A program made the position numbers and the translations under genes. A stretch of 64,000 nt of DNA from Paracoccus onubensis (lineage in GTDB: Bacteria; Pseudomonadota; Alphaproteobacteria; Rhodobacterales; Rhodobacteraceae): assembly GCF_003591515.1 (NCBI RefSeq), contig NZ_QZCG01000002.1:186001-250000 (forward strand), given 5' to 3'. The notes under the pieces were generated by a model. The model had not been told where the DNA came from. It saw only the letters and a program-made list of their open reading frames with translations, and did not search any database. Numbering within the stretch: the first letter of the stretch is position 1; each line of letters starts with the position of its first letter. This document shows positions 26,633 to 36,259 of the stretch, piece after piece.

Positions 26633-27687
26633 CCCCGCTGGCCGAGATCATCGTGCAGCGTATCCGGGCGACCGGGCCGATAACGCTGGCCGATTACATG
26701 GAGCTTTGCCTGCTGCATCCCCGCTTTGGCTACTATGCGACCCGCGATCCGTTCGGGAAAGGTGGAGATTTCATCACTGCGCCGGAAATATCGCAGATTT
26801 TCGGGGAGTTATGCGGGCTTTCTCTGGTGCAATCCTGGACGGATCAGGGCCGTCCGGCGCCTTTCACCCTGGCCGAGCCGGGGCCGGGACGCGGAACGCT
26901 GATGGCGGATATGCTGCGCGCCATGCAGGCCGTTCCGGGCATGACGCAAGCCGCTGAGGTGACGCTGATCGAGGCTTCGGCGCATCTGCGACAGGTGCAG
27001 CGGCAGCGGTTGGGTCAGGTCCGGCACCTAAAAAATATCGAGGAACTACCGAACAAGCCTTTGTTCATGATGGCAAATGAATTTTTTGATGCCCTGCCGG
27101 TCCGGCAATTTCAGCGTGTCGAAACGGGTTGGGCCGAGCGGGTTGTCGGATTGGGGGATGACGGTTTGCGTATGGGCCTTTCCCCCCCGATCGATCTTCC
27201 ACGAGAGGGGCGCATTGGCGATATCGTTGAAGATTGCCCGGCAGCAATTGCGATCATGGCCGCGATTGCGGGAAGAATCGCCGCCTGCGGCGGTGCCGCG
27301 ATCATCGTCGATTATGGCGGCTGGAACGGTTTTGGCGATACGTTTCAGGCGGTTCGGGGACATTCATCGGAAGATCCGCTGGCCAACCCGGGCGAGGCGG
27401 ATCTGACGGCCCATGTGGATTTCGCGCCACTGGCGGCGGTGGCGATCCGGGCGGGTGCCGCGGTGTCGCGACCGGTCTATCAGGGCGATTGGCTGCTGTC
27501 GCTTGGTGCCGAAGCACGCGCGCGGCGATTGTACGACGCCGGAGATAAAGGCGCATTGGATGCGCTCAGACGCTTGACCGACAGGCAGGAAATGGGTCAC
27601 CTGTTCAAAGCGATGGCCGTCTGGCCGAAAGGGGCGCCCCCGGTGCCCGGATTTGATGAGCTGAATGCCGATGCAGATGACGCTTGA
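26629..27687 (+). CDS. SAM-dependent methyltransferase, NDUFAF7/MidA family (DUF185)
   Basis: The 352-aa protein begins with the family hallmark [45 protein letters not shown], then a SAM-binding [16 protein letters not shown] (about 82-97), and later [13 protein letters not shown]. Mitochondrial NDUFAF7 symmetrically dimethylates an arginine of complex I subunit NDUFS2; a similar job on NuoD/NuoCD is plausible in this respiratory bacterium but inferred. It overlaps lgt by ATGA and pgeF by 11 bases. Confidence 0.92.
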   Translation: MTPLAEIIVQRIRATGPITLADYMELCLLHPRFGYYATRDPFGKGGDFITAPEISQIFGELCGLSLVQSWTDQGRPAPFTLAEPGPGRGTLMADMLRAMQAVPGMTQAAEVTLIEASAHLRQVQRQRLGQVRHLKNIEELPNKPLFMMANEFFDALPVRQFQRVETGWAERVVGLGDDGLRMGLSPPIDLPREGRIGDIVEDCPAAIAIMAAIAGRIAACGGAAIIVDYGGWNGFGDTFQAVRGHSSEDPLANPGEADLTAHVDFAPLAAVAIRAGAAVSRPVYQGDWLLSLGAEARARRLYDAGDKGALDALRRLTDRQEMGHLFKAMAVWPKGAPPVPGFDELNADADDA

Positions 27688-28435
27688 AATCCTGACCTAC
27701 CCGCTGCTTGCTGATGTAAGGCACGGATTTTTCACGCGAAAGGGCGGGGCCTCCTCGGGTCTGTTCGCCGGGCTGAATTGTGGACGCGGGAGCAGCGATC
27801 AACGGGAAATGGTTGCATTGAACCGGGCGAGAGTCGCGACAGCCATGGGTGTTTCCCCTGACAGGCTGACGGCGGTGAAGCAGGTTCACTCCGCCGATGT
27901 GGTGACACTGGGCGAGGATGACGATCCGGACAAGATCGGCGATATCAGGGCCGATGGGATGGTGACCCGGCGCCGCGATGTGGCGCTGGGGATTTTGACC
28001 GCGGATTGTCAGCCTATCCTTCTGGCCGATTCGAAGGCCGGGATCATCGGAGCATGCCATGCTGGATGGCGCGGGGCCCTTTCCGGGATTATCGAGGCCA
28101 CGGTCGCGGCGATGCAGGAATTGGGCGCCGGTGAAATCCACGCGGTGATCGGACCGACGATCAGCCAGCGCGCCTATGAGGTCGGTGACGAATTCATGGA
28201 AGATTTCCTGATGGAAGACCCGGAATATTCGCGGTTCTTCAGCGGTGGTCCGAATGGTCGCCCGATGTTTGATCTGCCATCCTTCGGCCTGTCGCGCCTT
28301 CGCGCGGCAGGGGTCGAAGCCGAATGGTGCGGGCATTGCACCTATTCCGATCCCGAACGCTTTTTCAGTTATCGCCGTGCGACGCATGAGGGGCATGCCG
28401 ATTACGGCAGGCTGATCTCGGCAATCGCATTGTAG
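27677..28435 (+). CDS. pgeF: Peptidoglycan editing factor PgeF (YfiH/polyphenol oxidase family)
   Basis: The 252-aa protein has RHGFFTRKGGASSGLFAGLNCG at the N terminus, VKQVHSADVV, GILTADCQPILLAD, HAGWRGALSGII and CTYSDPERFFSYRR, the metal-binding His/Cys pattern of the YfiH (DUF152) family. In E. coli PgeF removes wrongly incorporated L-Ser from peptidoglycan precursors. I start it at ATG 27677 (MTLEILTYP); ATGs at 27665 and 27671 lie in the same frame. It is the last gene of the lgt operon, convergent with dinB. Confidence 0.9.
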   Translation: MTLEILTYPLLADVRHGFFTRKGGASSGLFAGLNCGRGSSDQREMVALNRARVATAMGVSPDRLTAVKQVHSADVVTLGEDDDPDKIGDIRADGMVTRRRDVALGILTADCQPILLADSKAGIIGACHAGWRGALSGIIEATVAAMQELGAGEIHAVIGPTISQRAYEVGDEFMEDFLMEDPEYSRFFSGGPNGRPMFDLPSFGLSRLRAAGVEAEWCGHCTYSDPERFFSYRRATHEGHADYGRLISAIAL

Positions 28436-28472
28436 GAAAGCCTCGCGCGGGGGGCGTATTCAGGGCAGGATG

Positions 28473-29591
28473 TCATTCCTGATCCTGGAAAAGATCGAGT
28501 TGCACCTGATCCTGCGCGTCGTCCTGTTCGAAACCTGACAAGGTGATGCCAAGCAATCTCGCGCCTCGCGGATCGGGCAGGACGGTGGAGGCCAATTCGC
28601 GGGCCAGCATCAGAAATTCCTCTTGTGATGCAATTGCGTGGGGCAGGGTTCTCGCCCGCGTGACCTGTTTGAAATCGGCGAATTTCACCTTGACCGTCAC
28701 TGTCCGGCCAAGCAACTGGTTCTTCGAGACATGCCGCCAGACCTTGTCCGACAGGGGGGCAAGCGCCTCATTCACCTCGGCTATGGTCATCAGGTCGGTG
28801 AAATAGGTATTCTCTGCGCCAACAGATTTGCGGACCCGCTCGGGGCTGACGCGCCGATGGTCGATCCCGCGCGAAATGTTCCAGTAATATCGCCCGGATT
28901 TGCCGAAGCGGCGCGTCAGGAAATCCAGCTCCTGTGCGCGCATATCTGCGCCCGTATGAATGCCCATGGCCTGCATCTTGGCGGCGGTGGCAGGACCGAT
29001 GCCGTGGAACTTGCCGACCGGCAGAGAAAGCACAAAATCCGGTCCGCGCTCGGGTGGGATGACGCATAGACCGTCGGGCTTGTTCTGGTCCGATGCCAGC
29101 TTGGCGAGGAATTTGTTGTAGCTGACCCCCGCGCTTGCCGTCAGGCGGGTCGTCTCGCGGATGCGCGCGCGGATCTCTTTTGCGACCTGTGTCGCGGTCT
29201 GTCCGGGCCAGAGATGGTCGGTGACGTCCAGATAAGCCTCGTCCAGTGACAGGGGTTCGACCAAAGGCGTGTAATCCAGAAAAATGTCACGGATTTGTCC
29301 GCTGACGGCGCGGTAGACGTCGAAACGATGCCGCACGAAGATCAGATCGGGGCACAGCCGCTTGGCCGTGACCGAGGGCATGGCCGAGCGCACCCCATAG
29401 ACCCGCGCCTCATAGCTTGCCGCCGCCACTACGCCGCGCAGGGCAGCGCCGCCAACGGCGACCGGCTTGCCCCGCAGTTCCGGATCATCCCGCTGCTCGA
29501 CCGAGGCATAGAAGGCATCCATATCGATATGGATGATCTTGCGGACCCGCTCTGGCCCGCCGTCACGGGGCGCTGCGGCCCCTTCCGTCAT
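28473..29591 (-). CDS. dinB: DNA polymerase IV (DinB, Y-family)
   Basis: The 372-aa translesion polymerase carries IIHIDMDAFYASVEQRDDPELRG with the first catalytic Asp, the LVEPLSLDEAYLDVT motif with the second acidic pair, a thumb with VGKFHGIGPATAAKM, and a little finger. It ends in QLDLF at 365-369, the beta-clamp-binding motif. All acidic residues are intact, so it should be active. It overlaps ygfZ by ATGA and is probably read from the ygfZ promoter. No LexA-type GTTC-N7-GTTC repeat is visible upstream. Confidence 0.94.
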   Translation of the reverse strand: MTEGAAAPRDGGPERVRKIIHIDMDAFYASVEQRDDPELRGKPVAVGGAALRGVVAAASYEARVYGVRSAMPSVTAKRLCPDLIFVRHRFDVYRAVSGQIRDIFLDYTPLVEPLSLDEAYLDVTDHLWPGQTATQVAKEIRARIRETTRLTASAGVSYNKFLAKLASDQNKPDGLCVIPPERGPDFVLSLPVGKFHGIGPATAAKMQAMGIHTGADMRAQELDFLTRRFGKSGRYYWNISRGIDHRRVSPERVRKSVGAENTYFTDLMTIAEVNEALAPLSDKVWRHVSKNQLLGRTVTVKVKFADFKQVTRARTLPHAIASQEEFLMLARELASTVLPDPRGARLLGITLSGFEQDDAQDQVQLDLFQDQE

Positions 29592-30310
29592 TCGGGGAAG
29601 ACACGGGCCGCGCCCGCCTCCATTCCGTCGCCCAGCCGGTCAAAGCGGACATGCGCGATCCCGCGTCCGCCCGACTGCGTGAACAGCGTGCCGACCGCGC
29701 GGCCCTCACGCGTGATCGGGGTGCCGACAGGCGCGCTGCCCTCGACGCGCAGGGTGGTCAGACCCTTGCGCAACTCGGTCTTGTGCTTCATCCGCGCGGT
29801 GACTTCCTGTCCGACATAGCAGCCTTTGCGGAAATCGACGCCATGCAGACGCTCGAACCCGACTTCAAGGATGAATGTCTCATTGGGGATCAGTTCGATC
29901 AGCGATTCGGGAATGCAATGCGTCACCCGGATGGCGTCCCAGTCGGTGCCATCCTCGCCCGTGCCGCCGTAAAGCCGCCAGCCAAGCGCCTCGTGCCGTG
30001 GATCGATGATCGCGCCCTCGGGGGCCGGCCCCGTGCCGCGGGCAAGGGACATCGAAACAGGCTCCAGAACAAGTTTTGAGCGCAGTTTGTAGAGTGTCAG
30101 GCGGCGCAGCAGATCTTCGGCCAGACCGGCATCGACATCCAGCAGCAAGGTGTCATCAACCGGTATGATCAGAAAATCCGCCAGATATTTTCCCTGGGGT
30201 GTCAGTAACGCCGCCCAACACGGACCCTTGCTGACATCATTGGTGACCAGGTTCTGAAGGAATGCTACCCGATCCTCGCCGGTGATGCGGATGAGTTGGC
30301 GATTGCTCAT
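29588..30310 (-). CDS. ygfZ: Folate-binding YgfZ/IBA57-type protein
   Basis: The 240-aa protein belongs to the GcvT-like YgfZ family that helps assemble or repair certain Fe-S enzymes using tetrahydrofolate. The family signature K-G-C-Y-x-G-Q-E is present in FRKGCYVGQEVTARMKH (about 160-176), and the N-terminal RITGEDRVAFLQNLVTNDV matches the folate domain. It is the first gene of a two-gene unit with dinB (ATGA overlap). A 16-bp perfect palindrome lies 18-33 bases upstream of its start. Confidence 0.92.
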   Translation of the reverse strand: MSNRQLIRITGEDRVAFLQNLVTNDVSKGPCWAALLTPQGKYLADFLIIPVDDTLLLDVDAGLAEDLLRRLTLYKLRSKLVLEPVSMSLARGTGPAPEGAIIDPRHEALGWRLYGGTGEDGTDWDAIRVTHCIPESLIELIPNETFILEVGFERLHGVDFRKGCYVGQEVTARMKHKTELRKGLTTLRVEGSAPVGTPITREGRAVGTLFTQSGGRGIAHVRFDRLGDGMEAGAARVFPE

Positions 30311-30327
30311 TCATAATTCTCCGGCAA

Positions 30328-30343
30328 GCCACGATATCGTGGC
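30328..30343. promoter_or_regulatory. 16-bp perfect palindrome upstream of ygfZ-dinB
   Basis: GCCACGATATCGTGGC reads the same on both strands and sits 18-33 bases upstream of the ygfZ start codon, within a 216-bp non-coding gap. Its size and position suit an operator for a dimeric regulator, or a short RNA stem with a tiny loop. No known regulator motif is matched. Confidence 0.45.
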
Positions 30344-30526
30344 GATATGGTTATGGAATATCGATCCTGAGATGGCTCGGGTAGGAAAGAAATACCGGGA
30401 GTGCTACTGCCGAGCCGCGCAAAGCGAACCTCCGCAGGATGATGGTGACGGGGATCAGAGCCGCAGCAGACCGATATATCGCGACGGTCCGGCAACGTCT
30501 GAAAAAACTCACGGAAGCGCGGTTCT

Positions 30527-32281
30527 TCATGTGCTTTCCCCGAATTGCATTGCGACGAGGCTGGCATAGGCACCGCCCTTTGCCATCAATTGGTCATGGC
30601 TGCCCTGTTCGACAACCCTTCCCGCGTCGATCACCACGATCTTGTCGGCATTGCGGATCGTTGAAAGCCGGTGTGCGATCACCAGCGTGGTCCTGCCCTT
30701 GGACAGTCGGTCCAGCGATTCCTGCACCAGTCGTTCGCTGCCTGTATCAAGCGCACTCGTCGCCTCATCCAGCAGCAGGATCGGCGCGTCACGCAGCACT
30801 GCCCGCGCAATCGCTACCCGCTGACGCTGCCCGCCGGACAAGGCCGAGCCGCGCGGGCCGGCCTGAGAATCCAGCCCTCGGCTGAGCGCTTCGGTGAATT
30901 CCAGCACATGCGCCGCCTCGAGTGCCTGCCGCAATGCGGGCTCTTCCGCATCGGGGCGGCCCATCAGGATATTGTCACGCAGGCTGTCGTCGAACAGAGC
31001 CGATTCCTGCGATACGGTCGAGAACTGGTCGCGAAGCGTCTCCAGATCGTAATCGGAAACCGGTATGTTCCCCAGCAGCACCTTGCCCCGATCAGGATCG
31101 ATCATTCGTGTCAGCAGATTGAACACGGTGGATTTCCCCGCGCCGGACGGCCCGACAAGGGCGGTCGTCTGACCGGCTTCGGCGCGAAAGTTCAGCCCAT
31201 GCAGAACTGTCTGGCCTTCGTAAGACAGCCAGACATCCTCCAGTTCGATCGACAGCTCGGCGGGCGGATTGCGTCGGGGGCCGGACAGGATCGTGGGCCT
31301 TGTGTCCAGTGTCTGGTAAATCCGCTCAAGGCTGGCGGCGGCGGTCTGCCAGTTGCCCGCTGTTCCGCCAAGGCGGCGCATCGGCTGGAATGCCAGCGCG
31401 AGCGCCGTGAAAAATGACATGAAGTCACCGATGCTGCGCGTGCCTTCCATCACCTGCGAGCCGCCAAGCGCCAGAACGGCGACAAAGCCTATTCCGGTGA
31501 CGATATCCGTCAAGGCAGGCATCAGGACGCTGGTCGTGGCGACCTTGACCTCGGCGCGGCGGATCCGGTTGATGATCTCGTCAAAGCGGCCCGTCTGCAC
31601 CGTTTCGGCGCGATTCAGCCGGATCGAGGCGATGCCATGCAGGATTTCGTCCAGCCTTGTCGCGCGCAGGCTGGCATTCGCTCGGCTTTGCCGCATCTTG
31701 CGGCGGATATATCGCTGGATCAGTGCGGAGGGGGCGATCAGCAGGGGAATCCCGATCAATGCGGCAACTGTCCATGACGGATCGATGGCGACGGCGACGG
31801 CGAACAGGCCGATCAGCGATATCACGTCCCGGGTTGCCCCGGTGATCAGCGTTGACCAGACACCCTGAACCGCGATCGTATCGCCCTGTATCCTCTCGAT
31901 CAATGCGCCGGGGGAATTGTCATTGAAGAAGCGGCCATCGAGTGTCAGGATATGGGCCAGCAAATCGCGCTGCATCTCGGTCGAGATATTCAGCGAGATC
32001 TGTTTCAGCAGCGATCTGCTGGCGATCAGGGTCAAGGCGCGCAGCAGGAAGATGCCGAAGATCGCCATCCCGACCCACCAGATCGCATCCGCGTCCTTGC
32101 CGACGAAAACCCGGTCGAAAAGCGGCTTCAGCATCCAGGAGATCAGCCCCAAAGTCGCGCCCTCGATCGACATCAGGACAAAGGCCAGGCCCATGGCGCC
32201 GCGGTTCTTGTACAGGTAATCCCGCCAAAAACGTAAAAACAGCTCGCGGGAGGGAAGTTCCTGGGGGGCGGGTCTGGTCAC
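30527..32281 (-). CDS. ABC exporter, MsbA-like (lipid A/multidrug type)
   Basis: The 584-aa half-transporter fuses a six-helix membrane domain (about 1-320) with an ATPase domain. The ATPase has Walker A VGPSGAGKSTV, the signature LSGGQRQRVAIARA, Walker B ILLLDEATSALD and the switch IAHRLST. Such exporters flip lipid A or phospholipids or extrude drugs as homodimers. The start is GTG 32281, 12 bases after AAGGAG. It is monocistronic. MsbA function is inferred from overall form; no lipid A genes are near. Confidence 0.88.
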   Translation of the reverse strand: MTRPAPQELPSRELFLRFWRDYLYKNRGAMGLAFVLMSIEGATLGLISWMLKPLFDRVFVGKDADAIWWVGMAIFGIFLLRALTLIASRSLLKQISLNISTEMQRDLLAHILTLDGRFFNDNSPGALIERIQGDTIAVQGVWSTLITGATRDVISLIGLFAVAVAIDPSWTVAALIGIPLLIAPSALIQRYIRRKMRQSRANASLRATRLDEILHGIASIRLNRAETVQTGRFDEIINRIRRAEVKVATTSVLMPALTDIVTGIGFVAVLALGGSQVMEGTRSIGDFMSFFTALALAFQPMRRLGGTAGNWQTAAASLERIYQTLDTRPTILSGPRRNPPAELSIELEDVWLSYEGQTVLHGLNFRAEAGQTTALVGPSGAGKSTVFNLLTRMIDPDRGKVLLGNIPVSDYDLETLRDQFSTVSQESALFDDSLRDNILMGRPDAEEPALRQALEAAHVLEFTEALSRGLDSQAGPRGSALSGGQRQRVAIARAVLRDAPILLLDEATSALDTGSERLVQESLDRLSKGRTTLVIAHRLSTIRNADKIVVIDAGRVVEQGSHDQLMAKGGAYASLVAMQFGEST

Positions 32282-32407
32282 GTGAACGCTCGTCTCCTTG
32301 GCCGGGGCGGTAGACCTCCGACCGTCTGCGGCAGGGGCAACGCTCTATAGGGCATAGCCTGTCTGGGTCTGGGCGGGCAAGTCGTGAAGATCTTCCGGTC
32401 GGGGCCG

Positions 32408-32436
32408 TTGACGAAAGATCGGAACAGGCATACCGA
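32408..32436 (+). promoter_or_regulatory. Putative promoter of the class V aminotransferase gene
   Basis: TTGACG (32408-32413) and TACCGA (32431-32436) are separated by 17 bp, 27 bases before the ATG. The -35 is good and the -10 is weak. Confidence 0.4.
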
Positions 32437-32463
32437 TTTTGCAGTCTGTGAAGGAAGAACAGA

Positions 32464-33636
32464 ATGAGCCTTGCTTTCGGCCCCCCCGTTATCGCCATTC
32501 CCGGCCCTTCGCCCGTTCCCGACCGGGTGCTGCGCGCCATGCACCGCGCGTCTCCGGATATCTACGGCGAGGAATTGGCAGAGTTCAATCTGCAGGTCAT
32601 GGCAAAGCTGAAACGGCTTGCCGGAACAGGTGCCAATCTCGCGCCCTATATCGGCAACGGACATGCGGGATGGGAGGCCGTCGCCGCCAATATCTTCTCG
32701 CCGGGCGATGAAACGCTTTTACTTGTTTCCGGGCATTTCGGCAGTTCCTGGGCCAGTCAGATGGCCGAGATGGGCATTGCGGTTGAGGTGATGGATTTCG
32801 GCTGCGCGCCTGCCGATCCGGGGCGGTTGGCCGAGCGATTGGCGCAGGATCGCGAAAACCGTATCCGCGCGGTCATGCTGTGCCAGACGGATACAGCAAC
32901 TTCCGCCGCGGCGGATATTCCGGCCATCCGGGCCGCCATGGATCAGCATCCGGCGCTTCTGGTCGTTGATTCGATCGCCTCTCTGGGATGCTCGCCGATG
33001 CATATGGATGATTGGGGCGTGGATGTTCTGATCTCCGCCAGTCAGAAAGGGCTGATGTGCCCGCCGGGGATCGCCTTTGTCTGGTTCTCTGACCGGGCTG
33101 CGGCACGGGGCCGTACCGCTTTGACCACACCGGTCTGGGACTGGCATTTACGCGCCGGGGCCGAGGCCCTGTGGCGGTTCTGGGGCGGTACTCCCCCCGT
33201 TCAGCATATTTTCGCGCTTGATGAAGCCCTGCGAATGCTGCTTGACGAAGAAGGGCTGGATGCGGTCTGGGCGCGTCACGCGGCTTTGGCAGAAACCGTC
33301 TGGGCGGCGGTGGATGCCTGGGGCGCGGGAAACCCCGATATCCGGCTGACCATTGCGGATCCGGTAAGCCGGGCGAATTCGGTGACGGCCCTGTCATTGC
33401 CCGGCGCCTCCGCCCTGCGTCAGTGGCTGAGCGCCAATACCGGAGTGACGCTTGGTGTCGGGCTGGGGGCGAGTGACCCGGACAATGCCTTGCGGGTTGC
33501 CCATATGGGTTACTGCAACGCTGCCATGTTGATGGCGTCCTTAGGAGCTATGGAGGCGGGGATGGCTGCCCTGTCCATCCCGCGTGGCCGCGGCGCGCTT
33601 GAAGCCGCCGCCGGGATCGTCGCTGCGCGTGCGTGA
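32464..33636 (+). CDS. Class V aminotransferase (alanine/serine-glyoxylate type)
   Basis: The 390-aa PLP enzyme resembles the alanine-glyoxylate/serine-glyoxylate aminotransferase group: AIPGPSPVPDRVLRAM at the N terminus, GNGHAGWEAVAANIFSPGDE, VDSIASLGCSPMHMDDW and the PLP lysine in LISASQKGLMCPPG (about 191-204). It likely transaminates glyoxylate with serine or alanine, linking C2 and glycine metabolism. Substrate specificity cannot be told from sequence. GAAGGA precedes the ATG. It is convergent with rsmD. Confidence 0.88.
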   Translation: MSLAFGPPVIAIPGPSPVPDRVLRAMHRASPDIYGEELAEFNLQVMAKLKRLAGTGANLAPYIGNGHAGWEAVAANIFSPGDETLLLVSGHFGSSWASQMAEMGIAVEVMDFGCAPADPGRLAERLAQDRENRIRAVMLCQTDTATSAAADIPAIRAAMDQHPALLVVDSIASLGCSPMHMDDWGVDVLISASQKGLMCPPGIAFVWFSDRAAARGRTALTTPVWDWHLRAGAEALWRFWGGTPPVQHIFALDEALRMLLDEEGLDAVWARHAALAETVWAAVDAWGAGNPDIRLTIADPVSRANSVTALSLPGASALRQWLSANTGVTLGVGLGASDPDNALRVAHMGYCNAAMLMASLGAMEAGMAALSIPRGRGALEAAAGIVAARA

Positions 33637-33687
33637 CACCCGGGCGGTTGCCGAGGCATTTGCGCGGTCTTGTCCGGTTCGGGCGGA

Positions 33688-34263
33688 TCAATCGGTCAGG
33701 CTGCCTTCTATTCTGACAATCGTGATGATGCTCTGGCCATATTTTCGCTGATCGATCATCAGCATCGGCGCGGCGATCTTGGGCGCCGTGGCTTCTTCCC
33801 AGACGATGACCGCCCCGGGCGCGATCCAGCGGTTTTGCAGGCATGACGCAATCGCCTTTTCTCCCAGCCCCTTGGAATAGGGGGGGTCGAGGAAGATCAG
33901 ATCATGGGGTGGCCCTTCGTTCAGGCCCGGTCTTGTCGCATCGCGCCGCAGGATGGATATGCTGTTCATCGCACGCGCGCGTTCCGCATTATCGCGGATA
34001 AGTCCCAGGGATTTCGGCCCGTTTTCGACAAATGTCACGAAATCCGCACCACGGGACAGGGCCTCTAATCCCAGCGCTCCGGTCCCTGCGAACAGGTCCA
34101 GCACCCGTGCCCCCGCGACAGGATTGCCATATTTGCCGTTCACAAGCAGATTGAAGATCGCCTCGCGGATCCTGTCCGTAGTCGGGCGCAGATGCGTCGC
34201 CTCACTGCCCTGACCCAGTTCGGCAAGTTTCAGGCCCCGGAATGCGCCGCCGACGATTCTCAT
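33688..34263 (-). CDS. rsmD: 16S rRNA (guanine-966-N2) methyltransferase
   Basis: The 191-aa enzyme methylates G966 of 16S rRNA. It starts MRIVGGAFRG (the RsmD hallmark), has LRPTTDRIREAIFN, the SAM motif VLDLFAGTGALGLEALSRG (about 54-72) and the catalytic LIFLDPPYSKG. The start at 34263 overlaps the flavoprotein stop (ATGA); the frame is open further upstream but only as a shadow. It is convergent with the aminotransferase gene. Confidence 0.94.
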   Translation of the reverse strand: MRIVGGAFRGLKLAELGQGSEATHLRPTTDRIREAIFNLLVNGKYGNPVAGARVLDLFAGTGALGLEALSRGADFVTFVENGPKSLGLIRDNAERARAMNSISILRRDATRPGLNEGPPHDLIFLDPPYSKGLGEKAIASCLQNRWIAPGAVIVWEEATAPKIAAPMLMIDQRKYGQSIITIVRIEGSLTD

Positions 34264-35462
34264 GCAAGCAATGCCTTGAGATCGGCCGCAGCGCCAATGG
34301 CTTCGGGCGTGGGAGAGCGTCCGGCTTCGATCAGGCGTTTGCCGATCATATAGGCGCGCGGATCGTTCAACGCGTCCACGGCCAGCAGGCGCGACGCGGA
34401 ATAGTACCAGACCGAGCCGGAATGCGGCCGGTCGCCGGCCCTTGTCACGATATGGTCGTGACCGTTGCCCAGCCCGGCGATTTGCAGCTTGGCGTCGAAC
34501 TGATCCGACCAGAACCACGGCTTCGCGACATAGGGTTTTCGCGCACCACATATGTTGTCCGCGACGAGTTCAGCCATGTCGATGGCATTCCCGACGCTTT
34601 CCAGACGGATGCGCTTGCCCAGATGCGGAAAGCTGGCGCAGTCACCGGCGGCCCAGATCGCCGGATCCGAGCTTTGTCCGTATTCATCAACCGCGATGCC
34701 ATTCTCGACGGCAAGTCCGGCCTCTTGCGCAAGAGCTGTTTCCGGGGCGACACCGATCCCCGTCACGACCAAATCGGCGGGCAGGGTCCGGCCGTTCTGA
34801 AGTGTGACTCCGCTGACCCGCTTGTCACCGTTAAGGCGGGAAACCCCGACATTTTCGATGATCTCGACGCCATGTTTCCGGTGCAATTCGCGGATCATGT
34901 CTGCGGTTTCTGCGGCGGCGACGCGGCTCAGGATGCGTGGCGCGGCCTCGACCAATGCCACATCAAGGCCAAGTTTGCGTGCGACCGCGGCGGCTTCCAG
35001 ACCGATATAGCCGCCTCCGACCACCACCAGACGGCGGCCCGATTGCAATTCCGGCGCAAGATGATCGACATCTGCGAGATTGCGGATCACGTGAACTCCG
35101 GCCAAAGTTCCGCCGATGTTTTCCGGCAGGCGTCGCGGCGATGCCCCCAACGTCAACGCAAGGATGTCATATCCGATCCGTCCCTTTTCGGTGACGATCT
35201 CTTGCGTTTCGCGGTCGATCGACCGGGCGCATTCGTTCAGGCGCAGGGTGATTTCCTGCTCTTGCCACCATTCGGGGGCACGCAGGGTCAGCCGGTCGAG
35301 ACTCATATCTCCCAGCAGATAGGCTTTGGAAAGCGGAGGGCGTTGATATGGGGCAGCGGCTTCCGCTCCGATCACGGTAAGCGGGCCGTGATGCCCATTG
35401 GCGCGTAGCCGTGCGGCCATCGACGCTGCCGCCTGTCCCGCCCCCAGGATCACGATCCGCAT
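34260..35462 (-). CDS. NAD(P)/FAD-dependent ferredoxin reductase-like oxidoreductase
   Basis: The 400-aa flavoprotein has two dinucleotide folds: FAD-binding MRIVILGAGQAAASMAARLR at the N terminus and NAD-binding LVVVGGGYIGLEAAAVARKLG (about 145-165). The second FAD motif VDEYGQSSDPAIWAAGDCAS (about 255-275) and a C-terminal reductase domain (PWFWSDQFDAKLQIAG) place it with putidaredoxin/rhodocoxin reductases that feed electrons to a ferredoxin. No ferredoxin or P450 gene is adjacent, so the partner is unknown. It overlaps rsmD by ATGA. Confidence 0.9.
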   Translation of the reverse strand: MRIVILGAGQAAASMAARLRANGHHGPLTVIGAEAAAPYQRPPLSKAYLLGDMSLDRLTLRAPEWWQEQEITLRLNECARSIDRETQEIVTEKGRIGYDILALTLGASPRRLPENIGGTLAGVHVIRNLADVDHLAPELQSGRRLVVVGGGYIGLEAAAVARKLGLDVALVEAAPRILSRVAAAETADMIRELHRKHGVEIIENVGVSRLNGDKRVSGVTLQNGRTLPADLVVTGIGVAPETALAQEAGLAVENGIAVDEYGQSSDPAIWAAGDCASFPHLGKRIRLESVGNAIDMAELVADNICGARKPYVAKPWFWSDQFDAKLQIAGLGNGHDHIVTRAGDRPHSGSVWYYSASRLLAVDALNDPRAYMIGKRLIEAGRSPTPEAIGAAADLKALLA

Positions 35463-35547
35463 TAGCCTGTCCTTCCGCCGTCTGGTCCGTCGCCGCAGTG
35501 CAACCTATAGTCGGCGCGAATCCATTGCAATTCACGGAGGACAGGCA

Positions 35548-36033
35548 ATGAGCATTACCACCGGCGACGCATTTCCCTCAGGAAAGCTGCTTCGGGTCGG
35601 CGAAAACGGTCCCGAAGAGGTCGACACCAATGATCTCGCTCAAGGGCGCGTCGCTATTTTTGGTCTTCCCGGAGCCTTTACCGGAACCTGCACCAACGCA
35701 CATATGCCCAGCTTTATCCGTACAGCTGATGATTTCCGCGCCAAGGGCATCGACCGGATTATCTGTCTGACCGTCAATGATCCGTTCGTCTGTGACGCCT
35801 GGGCCAAGGCGACCGGTGCGCCTGATGCCGGGATCGAGGTTCTTGCAGATGCGGATGGCAGCGTCACCAAGGCTCTTGGGCTGAGCTTCGATGCCCCGCC
35901 GGCTGGTCTTTTCGGCCGCTGCAAGCGGTTTGCGGCATTGCTGAATGATGGCAAGGTTGAGGTGATCCAGATCGAGGATTCGCCCGGCCAATGCAGCGTC
36001 AGTGCCGGAGAAGCGCTGCTCGAGAAGGTCTGA
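35548..36033 (+). CDS. Peroxiredoxin (Prx5-type, AhpC/TSA)
   Basis: The 161-aa thiol peroxidase reduces hydrogen peroxide and organic peroxides. The peroxidatic Cys48 is in PGAFTGTCTNAHMPSF; the usual PT-C is GT-C here. Family pieces include VNDPFVCDAWAKATGA and FAALLNDGKVEVIQIE. GGAGG (35536-35540) sets ATG 35548; the longer open frame upstream overlaps the flavoprotein gene on the other strand and is not family sequence. It is divergent from the flavoprotein gene with an 85-bp gap. Confidence 0.93.
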   Translation: MSITTGDAFPSGKLLRVGENGPEEVDTNDLAQGRVAIFGLPGAFTGTCTNAHMPSFIRTADDFRAKGIDRIICLTVNDPFVCDAWAKATGAPDAGIEVLADADGSVTKALGLSFDAPPAGLFGRCKRFAALLNDGKVEVIQIEDSPGQCSVSAGEALLEKV

Positions 36034-36050
36034 CGAAAAGCTGCGGTCTT

Positions 36051-36068
36051 CCCGGCCGAAGGGCCGGG
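36051..36068 (+). terminator. Hairpin after peroxiredoxin gene
   Basis: CCCGGCC (36051-36057) pairs with GGCCGGG (36062-36068) around a GAAG loop, 18 bases past the stop codon. It is a stable stem without a U-run, so an RNA 3' end or weak terminator is possible. Confidence 0.45.
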
Positions 36069-36259
36069 GAGCAAACCGCCTTGAACGGTCTGGTCGCTAG
36101 GGGCCGTTCTCAATACGTAAATTGCCGGGCATGACAGGATGATCGACGGCATAGGATTATCGTATCGGACCTGATCTTGACGATGGCCGCAACCGTCAAT
36201 GGAACCAGCGCGGAACCGCAGAGGAAACCGTCATCTTCGGCATACCGATTTGAAGGAAG

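Noticed and set aside
30311-30526. LexA box before ygfZ-dinB
   Set aside because: No GTTC-N7-GTTC or its complement is found; only isolated GAAC/GTTC words occur. The palindrome there is reported separately.
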